Part shown: piece after piece, positions 1 through 8,480 of the stretch
Layout of the letters: every line of letters begins with the position of its first letter
Numbering within the stretch: the stretch's first letter is position 1
Assembly: GCA_964569015.1 (NCBI GenBank)
Contig: CAZMSN010000023.1
Location: forward strand, 1-29,497
Source of the DNA: CAYQEC01 sp964569015
Lineage (GTDB): Bacteria; Actinomycetota; Acidimicrobiia; Spongiisociales; UBA5794
Length of the DNA: 29,497 bases
Direction: 5' to 3'
The notes under the pieces: generated by a model
Told to the model about the DNA's origin: nothing
What the model saw: only the letters and a program-made list of their open reading frames with translations
Databases searched by the model: none
Program-made: the position numbers and the translations under genes

Positions 1-156
1 ATCAAGTTCCTGGCGATCGCGCTGGGCGTGTTCTTCTTCATCGTCAAGCCGGTCAACGCCCTCAAGGCCCGTGTCGCCTCCGGAACGGAAGAGGCTCCGG
101 AGCCGGCCGAGGATGTCAAGCTGCTCGCCGAGATCCGCGACGCCCTCAAGCGGTAG
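1..156 (+). CDS. mscL: Large-conductance mechanosensitive channel MscL, C-terminal part
   Basis: The window opens inside a reading frame of 51 codons that ends in TAG at 154-156. It encodes the end of a hydrophobic helix (FLAIALGVFFFIVKPVNAL), a short polar linker rich in Glu, Ala and Pro, and a terminal amphipathic helix (LLAEIRDALKR). This is the usual end of MscL: the second transmembrane helix with its F-F-x-V-K-x-x-N signature, then the cytoplasmic helix bundle. MscL is a homopentameric inner-membrane channel that opens under membrane tension and releases solutes during hypo-osmotic shock. The start and first transmembrane helix lie outside the window. A strong hairpin follows 20 nt after the stop, so the gene probably ends its transcript here. 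The assignment rests on the short C-terminal pattern only, but that pattern is characteristic. Confidence 0.85.
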   Translation: MKFLAIALGVFFFIVKPVNALKARVASGTEEAPEPAEDVKLLAEIRDALKR

Positions 157-175
157 ACCACCGCACGCCTGTTGC

Positions 176-205
176 AGAGGGGACCCTCGTGTGGGGGTCC
201 CCTCT
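176..205 (+). terminator. Hairpin between mscL and the convergent P-loop gene
   Basis: An 11-bp perfect inverted repeat, AGAGGGGACCC (176-186) and GGGTCCCCTCT (195-205), encloses an 8-nt loop. It starts 20 nt after the mscL stop and lies before the end of the convergent minus-strand gene, so it could act on both strands. There is no U-tract, as is common for high-GC terminators. Confidence 0.7.
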
Positions 206-237
206 CGCATGAGATCGATGCCTGGCGCGCTGTGCGG

Positions 238-1212
238 TCACCGTGACGCCGGCGCCAGTGGATCGAGGAGTCGTGCCAGCGTGTCGTGCAGCTGGGCAAC
301 CTGGGCCGGATCCCAATCCGCCGGGTCGTCGCGGAGGAACGAGGTCTGATCGACCCGGTTGTCGAAGACCGACACCGGGAGGTCGAAGTGGTCTCCTTCC
401 CGCCTCGTCACGGGCAGGTGCGCGCCACCACCCTGGTTCCTCAGCCACATCACGTCGTCGACGCCGTAGTCGTGTCGGAGCACCGACTCCGGGACGCCAT
501 GGTGCAGGATCGAGGCGTCCTCGCCGATGCCCGGCGTGGCCCTCGCCTGATTGCGGCGCCGGCACTCCTCCGGCGTCACCCACACGTAGAGCGCCACCGC
601 CCCCGCCAGGATCTCGCGAGACAGCTGACTGAGCGAGTAGCGGTAGCCGAGTGGCTCAGACAGCGGCATCCATGTCCCTTCCGGGCCGCCCCGTGCAAAC
701 TCGATCACGACGGTGTGCCCCTCGAGGGTGGGCAGGGTCGCCTTCAGCTTGGACCGCAGCACGTCCGCCGCCTCGGACTCGAGACTGTCCTCGAGGTGAG
801 TGCGCGCCTCGGGAGCGAGCACGTCGAGCAGCGGCTCGGCACCGACCCGGGCGCGAGCCCGGTCGAGGCGGCTCAGCAGCCACGGCGCCGCCCGCTTCGG
901 CGGGGTGAACGGTCGTGTCAAGTCGCCGTAGTCCTCGTTGAGAAGGCGGATGAGGGTGCCCCAGTCACGGGCGTCCTGCAGCGAGCTGTCGTCCGAGGTG
1001 AAGAACACCGGATCGTGGCCGAGGGATCGCAGCTCCTGCGAGATGCGGCGCATCAGGTACACGTAGGGGTAGTCGTCGAGCTGAACGGTGGGGCCGATGT
1101 GGAGGGTGCCCGCCGCCGCCGGGTCGAGGTGATCGAGGTAGCGACGGATCTCGGTCTTGCCCGACGCCGGGAGAGCCAGGAGCAGCAGCGTGCTGATGAT
1201 GTCAGCGGTCAC
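238..1212 (-). CDS. P-loop NTPase/kinase-like protein of unknown function
   Basis: A protein of about 324 residues if the GTG at 1212 is used; a TTG at 1251 would add 13 residues. I chose the GTG because a TANNNT -10 box lies 6 nt upstream and the first residues then lead straight into a hydrophobic beta strand and a Walker A-like loop, ALPASGKT (about residues 13-20). In that loop the first Gly of GxxxxGKT is replaced by Ala. The adenylate-kinase/Zeta-like arrangement, with the P-loop at the extreme N-terminus, suggests a nucleotide-dependent kinase or NTPase. Later visible features are an acidic VQLDDYPYVYLMRR segment, a strand TVVIEFARGG, and a VWVTPEECRRRNQAR helix resembling the LID or Arg-rich region of small-molecule kinases. 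I do not recognise the family. It is divergent from the gene at 1286 and probably cytoplasmic, with no signal peptide or membrane segment. A specific substrate cannot be given. Confidence 0.75.
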   Translation of the reverse strand: MTADIISTLLLLALPASGKTEIRRYLDHLDPAAAGTLHIGPTVQLDDYPYVYLMRRISQELRSLGHDPVFFTSDDSSLQDARDWGTLIRLLNEDYGDLTRPFTPPKRAAPWLLSRLDRARARVGAEPLLDVLAPEARTHLEDSLESEAADVLRSKLKATLPTLEGHTVVIEFARGGPEGTWMPLSEPLGYRYSLSQLSREILAGAVALYVWVTPEECRRRNQARATPGIGEDASILHHGVPESVLRHDYGVDDVMWLRNQGGGAHLPVTRREGDHFDLPVSVFDNRVDQTSFLRDDPADWDPAQVAQLHDTLARLLDPLAPASR

Positions 1213-1218
1213 GGGGGC

Positions 1219-1224
1219 ACGATA
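1219..1224 (-). promoter_or_regulatory. Putative leaderless -10 box (TATCGT) of the P-loop gene
   Basis: On the minus strand TATCGT is followed by 6 nt and then the GTG start at 1212. No Shine-Dalgarno sequence is present. The geometry predicts transcription starting at or next to the start codon. Confidence 0.4.
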
Positions 1225-1272
1225 GGGCGAGTCGACGGACAGGCCCGGCAATCAGGCGTCCTCGGGGCCGAG

Positions 1273-1278
1273 TAGCCT
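1273..1278 (+). promoter_or_regulatory. Putative leaderless -10 box (TAGCCT) of the 1286 gene
   Basis: TAGCCT is followed by 7 nt and the ATG at 1286, with no Shine-Dalgarno sequence. Only 73 bp separate the divergent starts at 1212 and 1286, so both promoters share this stretch. Confidence 0.35.
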
Positions 1279-1285
1279 GGCCGCG

Positions 1286-1930
1286 ATGATCCCGTTGCGC
1301 ATCGTCGAGAGTGATCGTGAGGGCTTCGACCAGCCGATCGTCGAGCTGTGGCGGGACGATGACTTCATCGGGATGGTGTTCTGGGACGAGGACGTGGCGG
1401 TGGTCCAGGTCTTTCCGGACGGGTCCGGAGACGTCTACGACCTCGAGGTGCGCGACCTGATGCGCGTGCTCGAGCTCGCGGAGCAAATCGTCGTCCCCGA
1501 TGAGTATCGGGATGACGATCTGAGCGATCTCCGGATAAGCCTCTCCGCTGAGGGGGGCGGGGACGGCTGGGGTGACGAGGACCCGGCGACGCTGCAGCTC
1601 GTGGCCGAGTTCGATCCGCAGGTCGGGCACCGCACCGCCGACGGGGAAGGGTTTTTCCCACTCGAGGTCGCCCGCGAGTTCATCGAGCGCTGCGAGGAGC
1701 TGGGGCTGGCCGTGGTGGAGATGGAGGGGTTCGACCTCGAGGGGGACAGCCTCATCCCCCGACCCAATCTCAACCTCGTGGTGCGGGCGCCCGAGATCAC
1801 CGAGTGGAGCCTCTTTCGCCCTGTCGCCAACGGTCAGGCTCGCGACACCCTGGCCTCCTGGCCGGCGCGACCCACCCTGGTGGTCGCCTTCGTGGTGCAG
1901 GAGCCGGACGGGGACACCTTCGTCGCTTAG
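1286..1930 (+). CDS. Acidic hypothetical protein
   Basis: Encodes 214 residues starting MIPLRIVESDREGFDQPIVELW. The protein is strongly acidic with many Asp/Glu runs, and has no signal peptide, membrane segment or cysteine motif. The N-terminal half (about 1-75) alternates short beta strands (FIGMVFWDEDVAVVQVF) with an amphipathic helix (LMRVLELAEQIV). The second half contains a helix, VAREFIERCEELGLAVVEMEG, and ends in strands. I do not recognise the family. Small actinobacterial proteins of this style are often annotated only as hypothetical. The ATG lies 7 nt after a TANNNT box. The gene is divergent from the P-loop gene and convergent with hspR, with a hairpin between. Coding status is well supported by length, codon bias and the dense shadow frames; function is unknown. 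Confidence 0.75.
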   Translation: MIPLRIVESDREGFDQPIVELWRDDDFIGMVFWDEDVAVVQVFPDGSGDVYDLEVRDLMRVLELAEQIVVPDEYRDDDLSDLRISLSAEGGGDGWGDEDPATLQLVAEFDPQVGHRTADGEGFFPLEVAREFIERCEELGLAVVEMEGFDLEGDSLIPRPNLNLVVRAPEITEWSLFRPVANGQARDTLASWPARPTLVVAFVVQEPDGDTFVA

Positions 1931-1941
1931 GAGGCCGTCTC

Positions 1942-1974
1942 CGTCCCGGGCGATCCCTTCACGAGCCCGGAACG
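1942..1974. terminator. Imperfect hairpin between convergent genes
   Basis: CGT-c-CCGGGC (1942-1951) pairs with GCCCGG-a-ACG (1965-1974), giving 9 bp with one mismatch around a 13-nt loop. It lies between the stop at 1930 and the end of the convergent hspR at 2030. A role as a bidirectional terminator is inferred from position; no U-tract is present. Confidence 0.45.
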
Positions 1975-2029
1975 AAGCGCGGGGGCGGTGATCCCGAGAA
2001 AGGGTGAGTGCGTCGGCTTCAGCAGTGCT

Positions 2030-2431
2030 CTATTCGAAGAGCCGCCGACGGATCACATCGGGCAAGTTGCGCCGCCTGCTCACCGTGACCTCATGCACGG
2101 TCACCTCGCCAGGGGCCGGGTGGCCGCTGTGCCGAATCTCGGCCTCGCCGAGGAGGCGGCGGAGCCGGTCGACCTGCCCCCGCAGCCGCTGATTCTCCTC
2201 CTGGAGGTTGAGGATGCGGCGCACGCCTTCGAGATTGACCCCGCGTGACGTCAGCTCCTGGATCAGCCCCAATCGTTCGAGGTCCTCGTCCGAGTAGCGG
2301 CGGGTTCCACCCGGCGTGCGGTAGGGCTCGATGAGCCCCTTACGCTCGTAGATGCGCAGAGTCTGGGGATGCACCCCGGCCAGCTCGGCGGCGACCGAGA
2401 TGATGTAGACCGCGCTGTCCTTCTGTGCCAT
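2030..2431 (-). CDS. hspR: Heat-shock repressor HspR (MerR family)
   Basis: A 133-residue MerR-type regulator. Residues about 9-78 form the winged helix-turn-helix, with the family pattern VAAELAGVHPQTLRIYERKG followed by PYRTPGGTRRYS and a helix beginning DLERLGLIQELT. Residues about 78-100 (EENQRLRGQVDRLRRLLGE) look like the dimerisation coiled coil. No metal-binding cysteines are present, as expected for HspR rather than metal sensors. HspR represses the dnaK operon in actinomycetes and uses DnaK as co-repressor, so it switches off heat-shock genes when free chaperone is plentiful. Here it is the last gene of dnaK-grpE-dnaJ-hspR, 3 nt after the dnaJ stop, which makes autoregulation likely. 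A classic HAIR operator (CTTGAGT-N7-ACTCAAG) is not obvious upstream of dnaK. Confidence 0.95.
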   Translation of the reverse strand: MAQKDSAVYIISVAAELAGVHPQTLRIYERKGLIEPYRTPGGTRRYSDEDLERLGLIQELTSRGVNLEGVRRILNLQEENQRLRGQVDRLRRLLGEAEIRHSGHPAPGEVTVHEVTVSRRRNLPDVIRRRLFE

Positions 2432-2434
2432 CGT

Positions 2435-3343
2435 TCACACCCCCAGGTGTGCTCTCGGGTTCTCGTCGGGATGCTCGTCCCGGAATCTCTCGAGAACGGC
2501 CCTCTGTTCATCCGTCAGGTTCTTCGGCACCGTGATCTCGACCGTGACGAGGAGGTCGCCCTTCTTCTCATCGGCTGCCTCGACCCCGCGGCCACGAACC
2601 CGGAAGGTCTTCCCGCTCCGTGTGCCAGCCGGGATCCGAAGCCGGACCGAGCCGGTGAGGGTCGGAACCGTGATCTCGGCGCCGAGTGCCGCCTCCAGGA
2701 AGGTGATCGGCACGGTAAGTGTGAGGTTCTTGCCACTCCTCCCGAAGACGGGATGGGTCCCGACCCGCACCGTCACGTAGAGGTCGCCGGGCGGGCCGCC
2801 GTTGGCGCCGGCGCCGCCTTTGCCCTTGAGGCGGATCCGGGCCCCGTTCGCCACACCTTTCGGGATCTTCACCTTGACCGATCGGCCGTTCAGGTTGAGG
2901 GTCCGGATGGCGCCGGAGATCGCCTCGTGGAAGGTCAACCCGATCTCCGAGGAGAGGTCCTGTCCGGCCCGCGGACGTCGGCTCCCGCCGGCGCGATCGA
3001 AGAGATCGCCGATGCCTCCGAAGACGTCGAATGGTGACCCGCCGGCGGCTCCGCCGAACAGATCCTCGACCCGCACGTACTGCTGATCACCGGCCGGGCC
3101 GCCCACGAAGTAGCCCATGTCTCGAACGTGGTCGTACTCCTTGCGGGTCTCCTCGTCGCTGAGCACCTCGTACGCCTCGTTGACCTGCTTGAAACGGGCC
3201 TCGGCGCCGGCGTCACCGGCGTTCATGTCGGGGTGGTACTGCTGCGCCAGTTTCCGGTATGCCTTCTTGATCTCCTTGGCGGACGCGCCCTTCTCAACGC
3301 CGAGAACGGCGTAGTAGTCGGTGTCGAGCCACTCTTTCCTCAT
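2435..3343 (-). CDS. dnaJ: DnaJ-type co-chaperone lacking the zinc-finger domain (CbpA-like)
   Basis: About 302 residues from the ATG at 3343. An in-frame TTG at 3352 overlaps the grpE stop as TTGA and is a possible coupled start. Residues 10-75 are a J domain with YYAVLGV and the HPD motif at 37-39, which stimulates DnaK ATPase. A Gly/Phe-rich linker follows (about 80-130, with DLFGG and FDVFGGIGDLFDRAGG). The two C-terminal substrate-binding beta domains come next (DLYVTVRVGTHPVFGR, LEAALGAEITVPTLTG, GKTFRVRGRG). The four CxxCxGxG repeats of type I DnaJ are entirely absent, so this is a type II/CbpA-like protein despite its position in the hspR operon, where actinomycetes often have a zinc-finger DnaJ1. 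It is the DnaK partner by context. Confidence 0.93.
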   Translation of the reverse strand: MRKEWLDTDYYAVLGVEKGASAKEIKKAYRKLAQQYHPDMNAGDAGAEARFKQVNEAYEVLSDEETRKEYDHVRDMGYFVGGPAGDQQYVRVEDLFGGAAGGSPFDVFGGIGDLFDRAGGSRRPRAGQDLSSEIGLTFHEAISGAIRTLNLNGRSVKVKIPKGVANGARIRLKGKGGAGANGGPPGDLYVTVRVGTHPVFGRSGKNLTLTVPITFLEAALGAEITVPTLTGSVRLRIPAGTRSGKTFRVRGRGVEAADEKKGDLLVTVEITVPKNLTDEQRAVLERFRDEHPDENPRAHLGV

Positions 3344-3348
3344 CGTCT

Positions 3349-3999
3349 TCAAGCGTGCTCCACGGTCACCAGGGCCGCTCGCAGCACCCGCCCTCGCAGG
3401 GTGTACCCGCGCCGCATCTCCCTGACGATCAGCTCGCTGTCACCTTCCTCGCTCGGTCCGGCGACCGCCTCGTGGACGGCCGGGTCGAAGGGGACTCCGT
3501 CGGCGGGGATCGGCGCGAAGCCGTCGCCGGCGAGGGTCTCCATGAACAGGGCGTGGGTCGAGCGGAGACCCGCGAGGATCGTCTCCTCCCCAGGGGTCTT
3601 CGCGTCGTAGCTGAGCGCGGCATCGAAGCTGTCGAGAGTCAGCAGCAGCCGCTCGATGAGCCGTTGCGATGCTCGCTGCACCATGTCGGCCTGGTCGCGC
3701 TCGATCCGTTTCCGGTAGTTGTCGAAGTCCGCGGCGACCCGCTGGAGGGTCTCCAGGTACTCGTCGGCCTCGCTCCGAGCCTCGGCGGCGGCGGTGAGCA
3801 GGAGCTGCACGGCTGCCGACGGGTCTTCGGGGAGTTCGAGGCCGAGGTCGGCGGGCGTCACCGCCCGCGTCTCGTCCTCAACGACCTCGGACTCCTTGCC
3901 TCCTTGTTCCCTCGCGACGTCCTCGACGCCGAGGAGCTTTTCGCGAGCCTCACCGGGAGTCGGGATGTGGTCTTCGGGAAGTGCGGCTGTGTCTTTCAT
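3349..3999 (-). CDS. grpE: Nucleotide exchange factor GrpE
   Basis: About 216 residues from the ATG at 3999 (MKDTAALPEDH). An upstream in-frame start at 4065 would place the N-terminus inside dnaK and adds non-conserved sequence, so I rejected it. The N-terminal third is acidic and probably disordered. A long helix follows (LLTAAAEARSEADEYLETLQ then RVAADFDNYRKRIERDQ), which is the GrpE dimerisation stalk. The C-terminal beta-wing shows FDPAVHEAV and the family-typical RRGYTLRGRVLRAALVTV ending. GrpE releases ADP from DnaK and may act as a temperature sensor. It lies 22 nt after dnaK and its stop abuts the dnaJ start, consistent with one polycistronic mRNA and translational coupling. Confidence 0.95.
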   Translation of the reverse strand: MKDTAALPEDHIPTPGEAREKLLGVEDVAREQGGKESEVVEDETRAVTPADLGLELPEDPSAAVQLLLTAAAEARSEADEYLETLQRVAADFDNYRKRIERDQADMVQRASQRLIERLLLTLDSFDAALSYDAKTPGEETILAGLRSTHALFMETLAGDGFAPIPADGVPFDPAVHEAVAGPSEEGDSELIVREMRRGYTLRGRVLRAALVTVEHA

Positions 4000-4021
4000 G
4001 ATTGGCCCCGATGTGGAGGGC

Positions 4022-5854
<1,833 letters not shown>

Positions 5855-5891
5855 GAGTGCTGCTCCTTGCTCGTTGAATCGTTCTGAGTTG

Positions 5892-5926
5892 ATACACAGT
5901 GTATAACCTGAGCGTTATATTGTCAT
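5892..5926 (-). promoter_or_regulatory. Candidate dnaK operon promoter with an overlapping palindrome
   Basis: On the minus strand ATGACA (5921-5926) is separated by 17 nt from TACACT (5898-5903), a reasonable housekeeping-sigma promoter 44 nt before the dnaK ATG. A perfect palindrome, ATACAC-A-GTGTAT (5892-5904), covers the -10 element and could be an operator. The same pentamer, CTGAG on the plus strand, flanks it on both sides. The sequence does not match the HspR HAIR consensus well, so which regulator would bind is unknown. The region is AT-rich compared with its surroundings. Confidence 0.5.
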
Positions 5927-6041
5927 ATTCCTTCTTCCGGGTTTCGCTAGCGATCGGGTTGTCGAACGGCTACGGTCGGTTCCCTCAAGAGGGCCCGGGG
6001 ACCGGCCGGTGGGCCGGCGATGTGGATGACGGGGAGTCAAC

Positions 6042-7460
6042 ATGACCCAGGAGCAAGGGGACGGTTACTTGCGACCGTGGTTCCCTGTCGGGGTGTGGTG
6101 GCTCGTCGCCGCCTGGCTGGTTCTCGCCGTGGCGACGGTGGTGTGGGCCGTGCCTCACGCGGAGGAGGATCTGCGGTCCCGCACCGAGGACGCGTTGGCG
6201 GATGCCGGCCTCTCGGTCTCGGTCGACCTCGACGGCCGCGACGCCACGTTGAGCGGCACTGTCGACACGATCGACGGTCCCGAGCGAGCCGAGGACGCCG
6301 TTCGCGGCGTGTCCGGCGTCAGGAGGATCGTCAATCGCATCGAGGTCGCCGCCGAGCCGGTGCCGCTGAGAGATCCCATCGTCACCATGACGTTGTCCGG
6401 TGGACGAGTCACGCTGCAGGGTCTCGTGCCCGATCAGGCCGTCGGCACCGCCATCGTGGCTGCCGCGGTCGGGCAGTATGGGGCCGACCGCGTCACCAAC
6501 GAGCTCGTCGTCGCCGACGATGTCGCCTCCCCCGGCTGGCTCGGGCTGATCAGAGATGCCGTCGAGCAGTTGGAGCCGCTCCTGAGCGGAACGGTGGTCT
6601 TCGACACATCGGAGGTCACGCTCACGGGCGAGGTGCCGTCGGAGGACCTCCGCAGCTCGCTGCAGACGTCGCTGGAGCTGGTGTTCGGAGACGCATTGGC
6701 GGTGACCAGCCGGCTCACCGTGGCGACGCTGGCTTCACCGACCCTTCAAGCCGAGTCGGTAGATGGCCGGATCGAGCTGCGAGGCACCATGCCCGATCAG
6801 GAGAGCATCGACGCCCTGGTGACGGGCGCCATCGGCGTGTACGGAAGCGACGGGGTCACCAGCACCTTGAGCATCGGCGAGGGGACCGGGAAACCGGAGT
6901 GGCTGGCACGACTGCCCGAACTCTTCAATGCTGCCGGCGGACTCGACTCGTGGGCCGCCACCTTGGAGGGCGGTCACTTGCTCGTGACCGGTTTCGGCTC
7001 GAGCCAGAACGCAGCGGATCGTGCTGGCTCGGCTCTCGGTGACCTCACACTTCCCGGTTTGGAGCTGGAGGTGGACGTCCGGCTCACGCCGGCCGCCGTG
7101 GCGGCGACGCTCACGGCCCTCGTCGCCGACTCGGTCACGTTCGAGGCGGGAACCGGCGCGTTGTCGTCCGCGTCCACCGAGGTGCTCGACGTGGCGATCG
7201 AGATTCTCCTCGCCAACCCTGCCGCCGAGCTGACCGTGGAGGGCCACACCGAAGCCACCGGAGATCCCGCCGCCAGCCTTGCAGTGTCGCGCGAGCGCGC
7301 CGAGACGGTGATCGACTACCTGGTGCAGGGTGGAGTGGAACGAGCACGTCTGACCGCGATCGGATACGGTGAGAGTCGACCTATCGCCGACAACGTCACC
7401 GCGGCCGGCAGGGATGAGAATCGAAGGATCGAGTTCACGGTTCGAGAGGGAGAGGGCTAG
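6042..7460 (+). CDS. Membrane-anchored BON-repeat / OmpA C-terminal domain protein
   Basis: A 472-residue protein. Residues about 12-38 form one uncleaved-looking transmembrane anchor (WWLVAAWLVLAVATVVWAV). A BON-like module follows at 45-108. Next come two copies of a roughly 115-residue unit (about 110-225 and 232-350) sharing a G-R-[VI]-x-L-x-G core, PDQ, G-x-YG-x-D-x-VT and a P-x-WL step. The C-terminal 115 residues are an OmpA/MotB-type peptidoglycan-binding domain, with VTFEAGTGALS, GHTEATGDP, SRERAETV and DENRRIEF. The Asp that normally contacts diaminopimelate in the GHTD motif is Glu here, while the SxxRA arginine is present. The layout recalls mycobacterial ArfA/OmpATb (one helix, BON, OmpA). 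It probably tethers membrane to cell wall, but the function is inferred. A GGGAG ribosome-binding site lies 5 nt before the ATG, and the stop directly abuts the next start. Confidence 0.85.
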   Translation: MTQEQGDGYLRPWFPVGVWWLVAAWLVLAVATVVWAVPHAEEDLRSRTEDALADAGLSVSVDLDGRDATLSGTVDTIDGPERAEDAVRGVSGVRRIVNRIEVAAEPVPLRDPIVTMTLSGGRVTLQGLVPDQAVGTAIVAAAVGQYGADRVTNELVVADDVASPGWLGLIRDAVEQLEPLLSGTVVFDTSEVTLTGEVPSEDLRSSLQTSLELVFGDALAVTSRLTVATLASPTLQAESVDGRIELRGTMPDQESIDALVTGAIGVYGSDGVTSTLSIGEGTGKPEWLARLPELFNAAGGLDSWAATLEGGHLLVTGFGSSQNAADRAGSALGDLTLPGLELEVDVRLTPAAVAATLTALVADSVTFEAGTGALSSASTEVLDVAIEILLANPAAELTVEGHTEATGDPAASLAVSRERAETVIDYLVQGGVERARLTAIGYGESRPIADNVTAAGRDENRRIEFTVREGEG

Positions 7461-8473
7461 ATGCAGGGGACAGGGTATGCGATTGCAGAAGTGATCATCT
7501 TCTTGATCATCTCGGCGATCATCGGCTTCGGCATCGGCTGGCTGCTCGCCCGGTGGACACAGTGGGCCACCGTCGGTGTGGATTTCGAGGAGCAGCTCAC
7601 CGCCGAGCGCGACCGCACCCGGCAAGTCGAGGCGCGCCTGGGGGAGCGCAGCAGGGATCTCGATGCGGTGCGCACGGAGCTGACCAGGGCAAAGGGTCTT
7701 CTCGCCGCCTCGTCAATGGACATGTCGCTCGGAGATCAGCTCATAGAAGCCGAGGATCGCATCGTCGAGCTCGAGGGGATTCAGCTGGAGAGAGACGCCG
7801 AGATCATCCGGCTCAACACGGCACTCGAGGATCTCGGCGCCGCCCGGGAACGGGTNNNNNNNNNNNNNNNNNNNNNNNNNNNNNNNNNNNNNNNNNNNNN
7901 NNNNNNNNNNNNNNNNNNNNNNNNNNNNNNNNNNNNNNNNNNNNNNNNNNNNNNNAGATCATCCGGCTCAACACGGCACTCGAGGATCTCGGCGCCGCCC
8001 GGGAACGGGTCTCCCAGCTCGAGGGCGAGTTGGGAGTATGCAAGGCCGAGGTCGAGGCACGCCAGGCGCGCATCGCCGAGTTGGGGGCGAGTGCGGCCGG
8101 TGCGGCGGAGGAGGCTGAGGAGGCTGAGGAGGTTCCCGAGGCCGAAGAGACGCCTGTCAAGACCGCAGCGGCTGATGTCACGTTCGGAAAGGAGGAGGCA
8201 ACCGCCAAGATGGCGGAGATCGCCGCCCGAACCGCGGGCGGTGTGCCTCTGGTCGACGACGATCTCAAGAAGGTGCACGGCATCGGCCCGAAGCTCGAGC
8301 AGCTGCTCAAGGGCCTGGGTATCACCAGCTTCCGTCAGGTCGCCGGCTTCCGTTCCGAGGACATCGCCTACGTGGCGGCCGCACTCGAGTCGTTCCCCGG
8401 CCGGATCGTGAGAGACGACTGGATGAGCAGCGCCGCCGAGCAGCACGAGAAGAAGTACGGGGAGCCTCTCTAG
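7461..8473 (+). CDS. Membrane-anchored coiled-coil protein with helix-hairpin-helix tail (interrupted by an artefactual gap)
   Basis: The ATG follows the OmpA-like stop with no spacer. Residues about 8-32 are a transmembrane helix (VIIFLIISAIIGFGIGWLLA). A long Glu/Arg/Leu coiled coil follows (EDRIVELEGIQLERDAEII), then an acidic Ala-Glu linker. A C-terminal domain starts DLKKVHGIGPKLEQLLKGLG and ends GRIVRDDW plus a basic tail. This tail is the small helix-hairpin-helix module seen at the end of many bacterial proteins, which may bind nucleic acid or protein. The frame is broken by 100 N at 7856-7955. Collapsing the gap and one of its two identical 55-bp flanks gives an uninterrupted 285-codon frame, so the gene is very probably intact. 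It is co-transcribed with the envelope protein before it and probably functions at the same membrane site. The exact role is unknown. Confidence 0.8.
7801..8010. repeat. Identical 55-bp flanks around a 100-N scaffold gap
   Basis: Positions 7801-7855 and 7956-8010 are the same 55 bases, on either side of exactly 100 N (7856-7955). This pattern arises when two contigs overlapping by one assembler word are joined with a default spacer. Removing 7856-8010 keeps the surrounding gene in frame, so I read it as an assembly artefact rather than a biological repeat. Confidence 0.9.
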
Positions 8474-8480
8474 GCCGCGC

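Noticed and set aside
5855..6041. HAIR operator (CTTGAGT-N7-ACTCAAG) upstream of dnaK
   Set aside because: Only partial half-site resemblances (CTGAGT) were found and the spacing is wrong, so I did not annotate it.
7801..8010. Biological tandem repeat or variable coiled-coil repeat
   Set aside because: The copies are identical to the base, exactly abut a 100-N spacer, and one copy breaks the frame, which fits an assembly join better than a coding repeat.
7461..8473. Frameshifted pseudogene after the OmpA-like gene
   Set aside because: The apparent frame change is caused by the 100-N spacer and a duplicated 55-mer; collapsing them restores a single frame.
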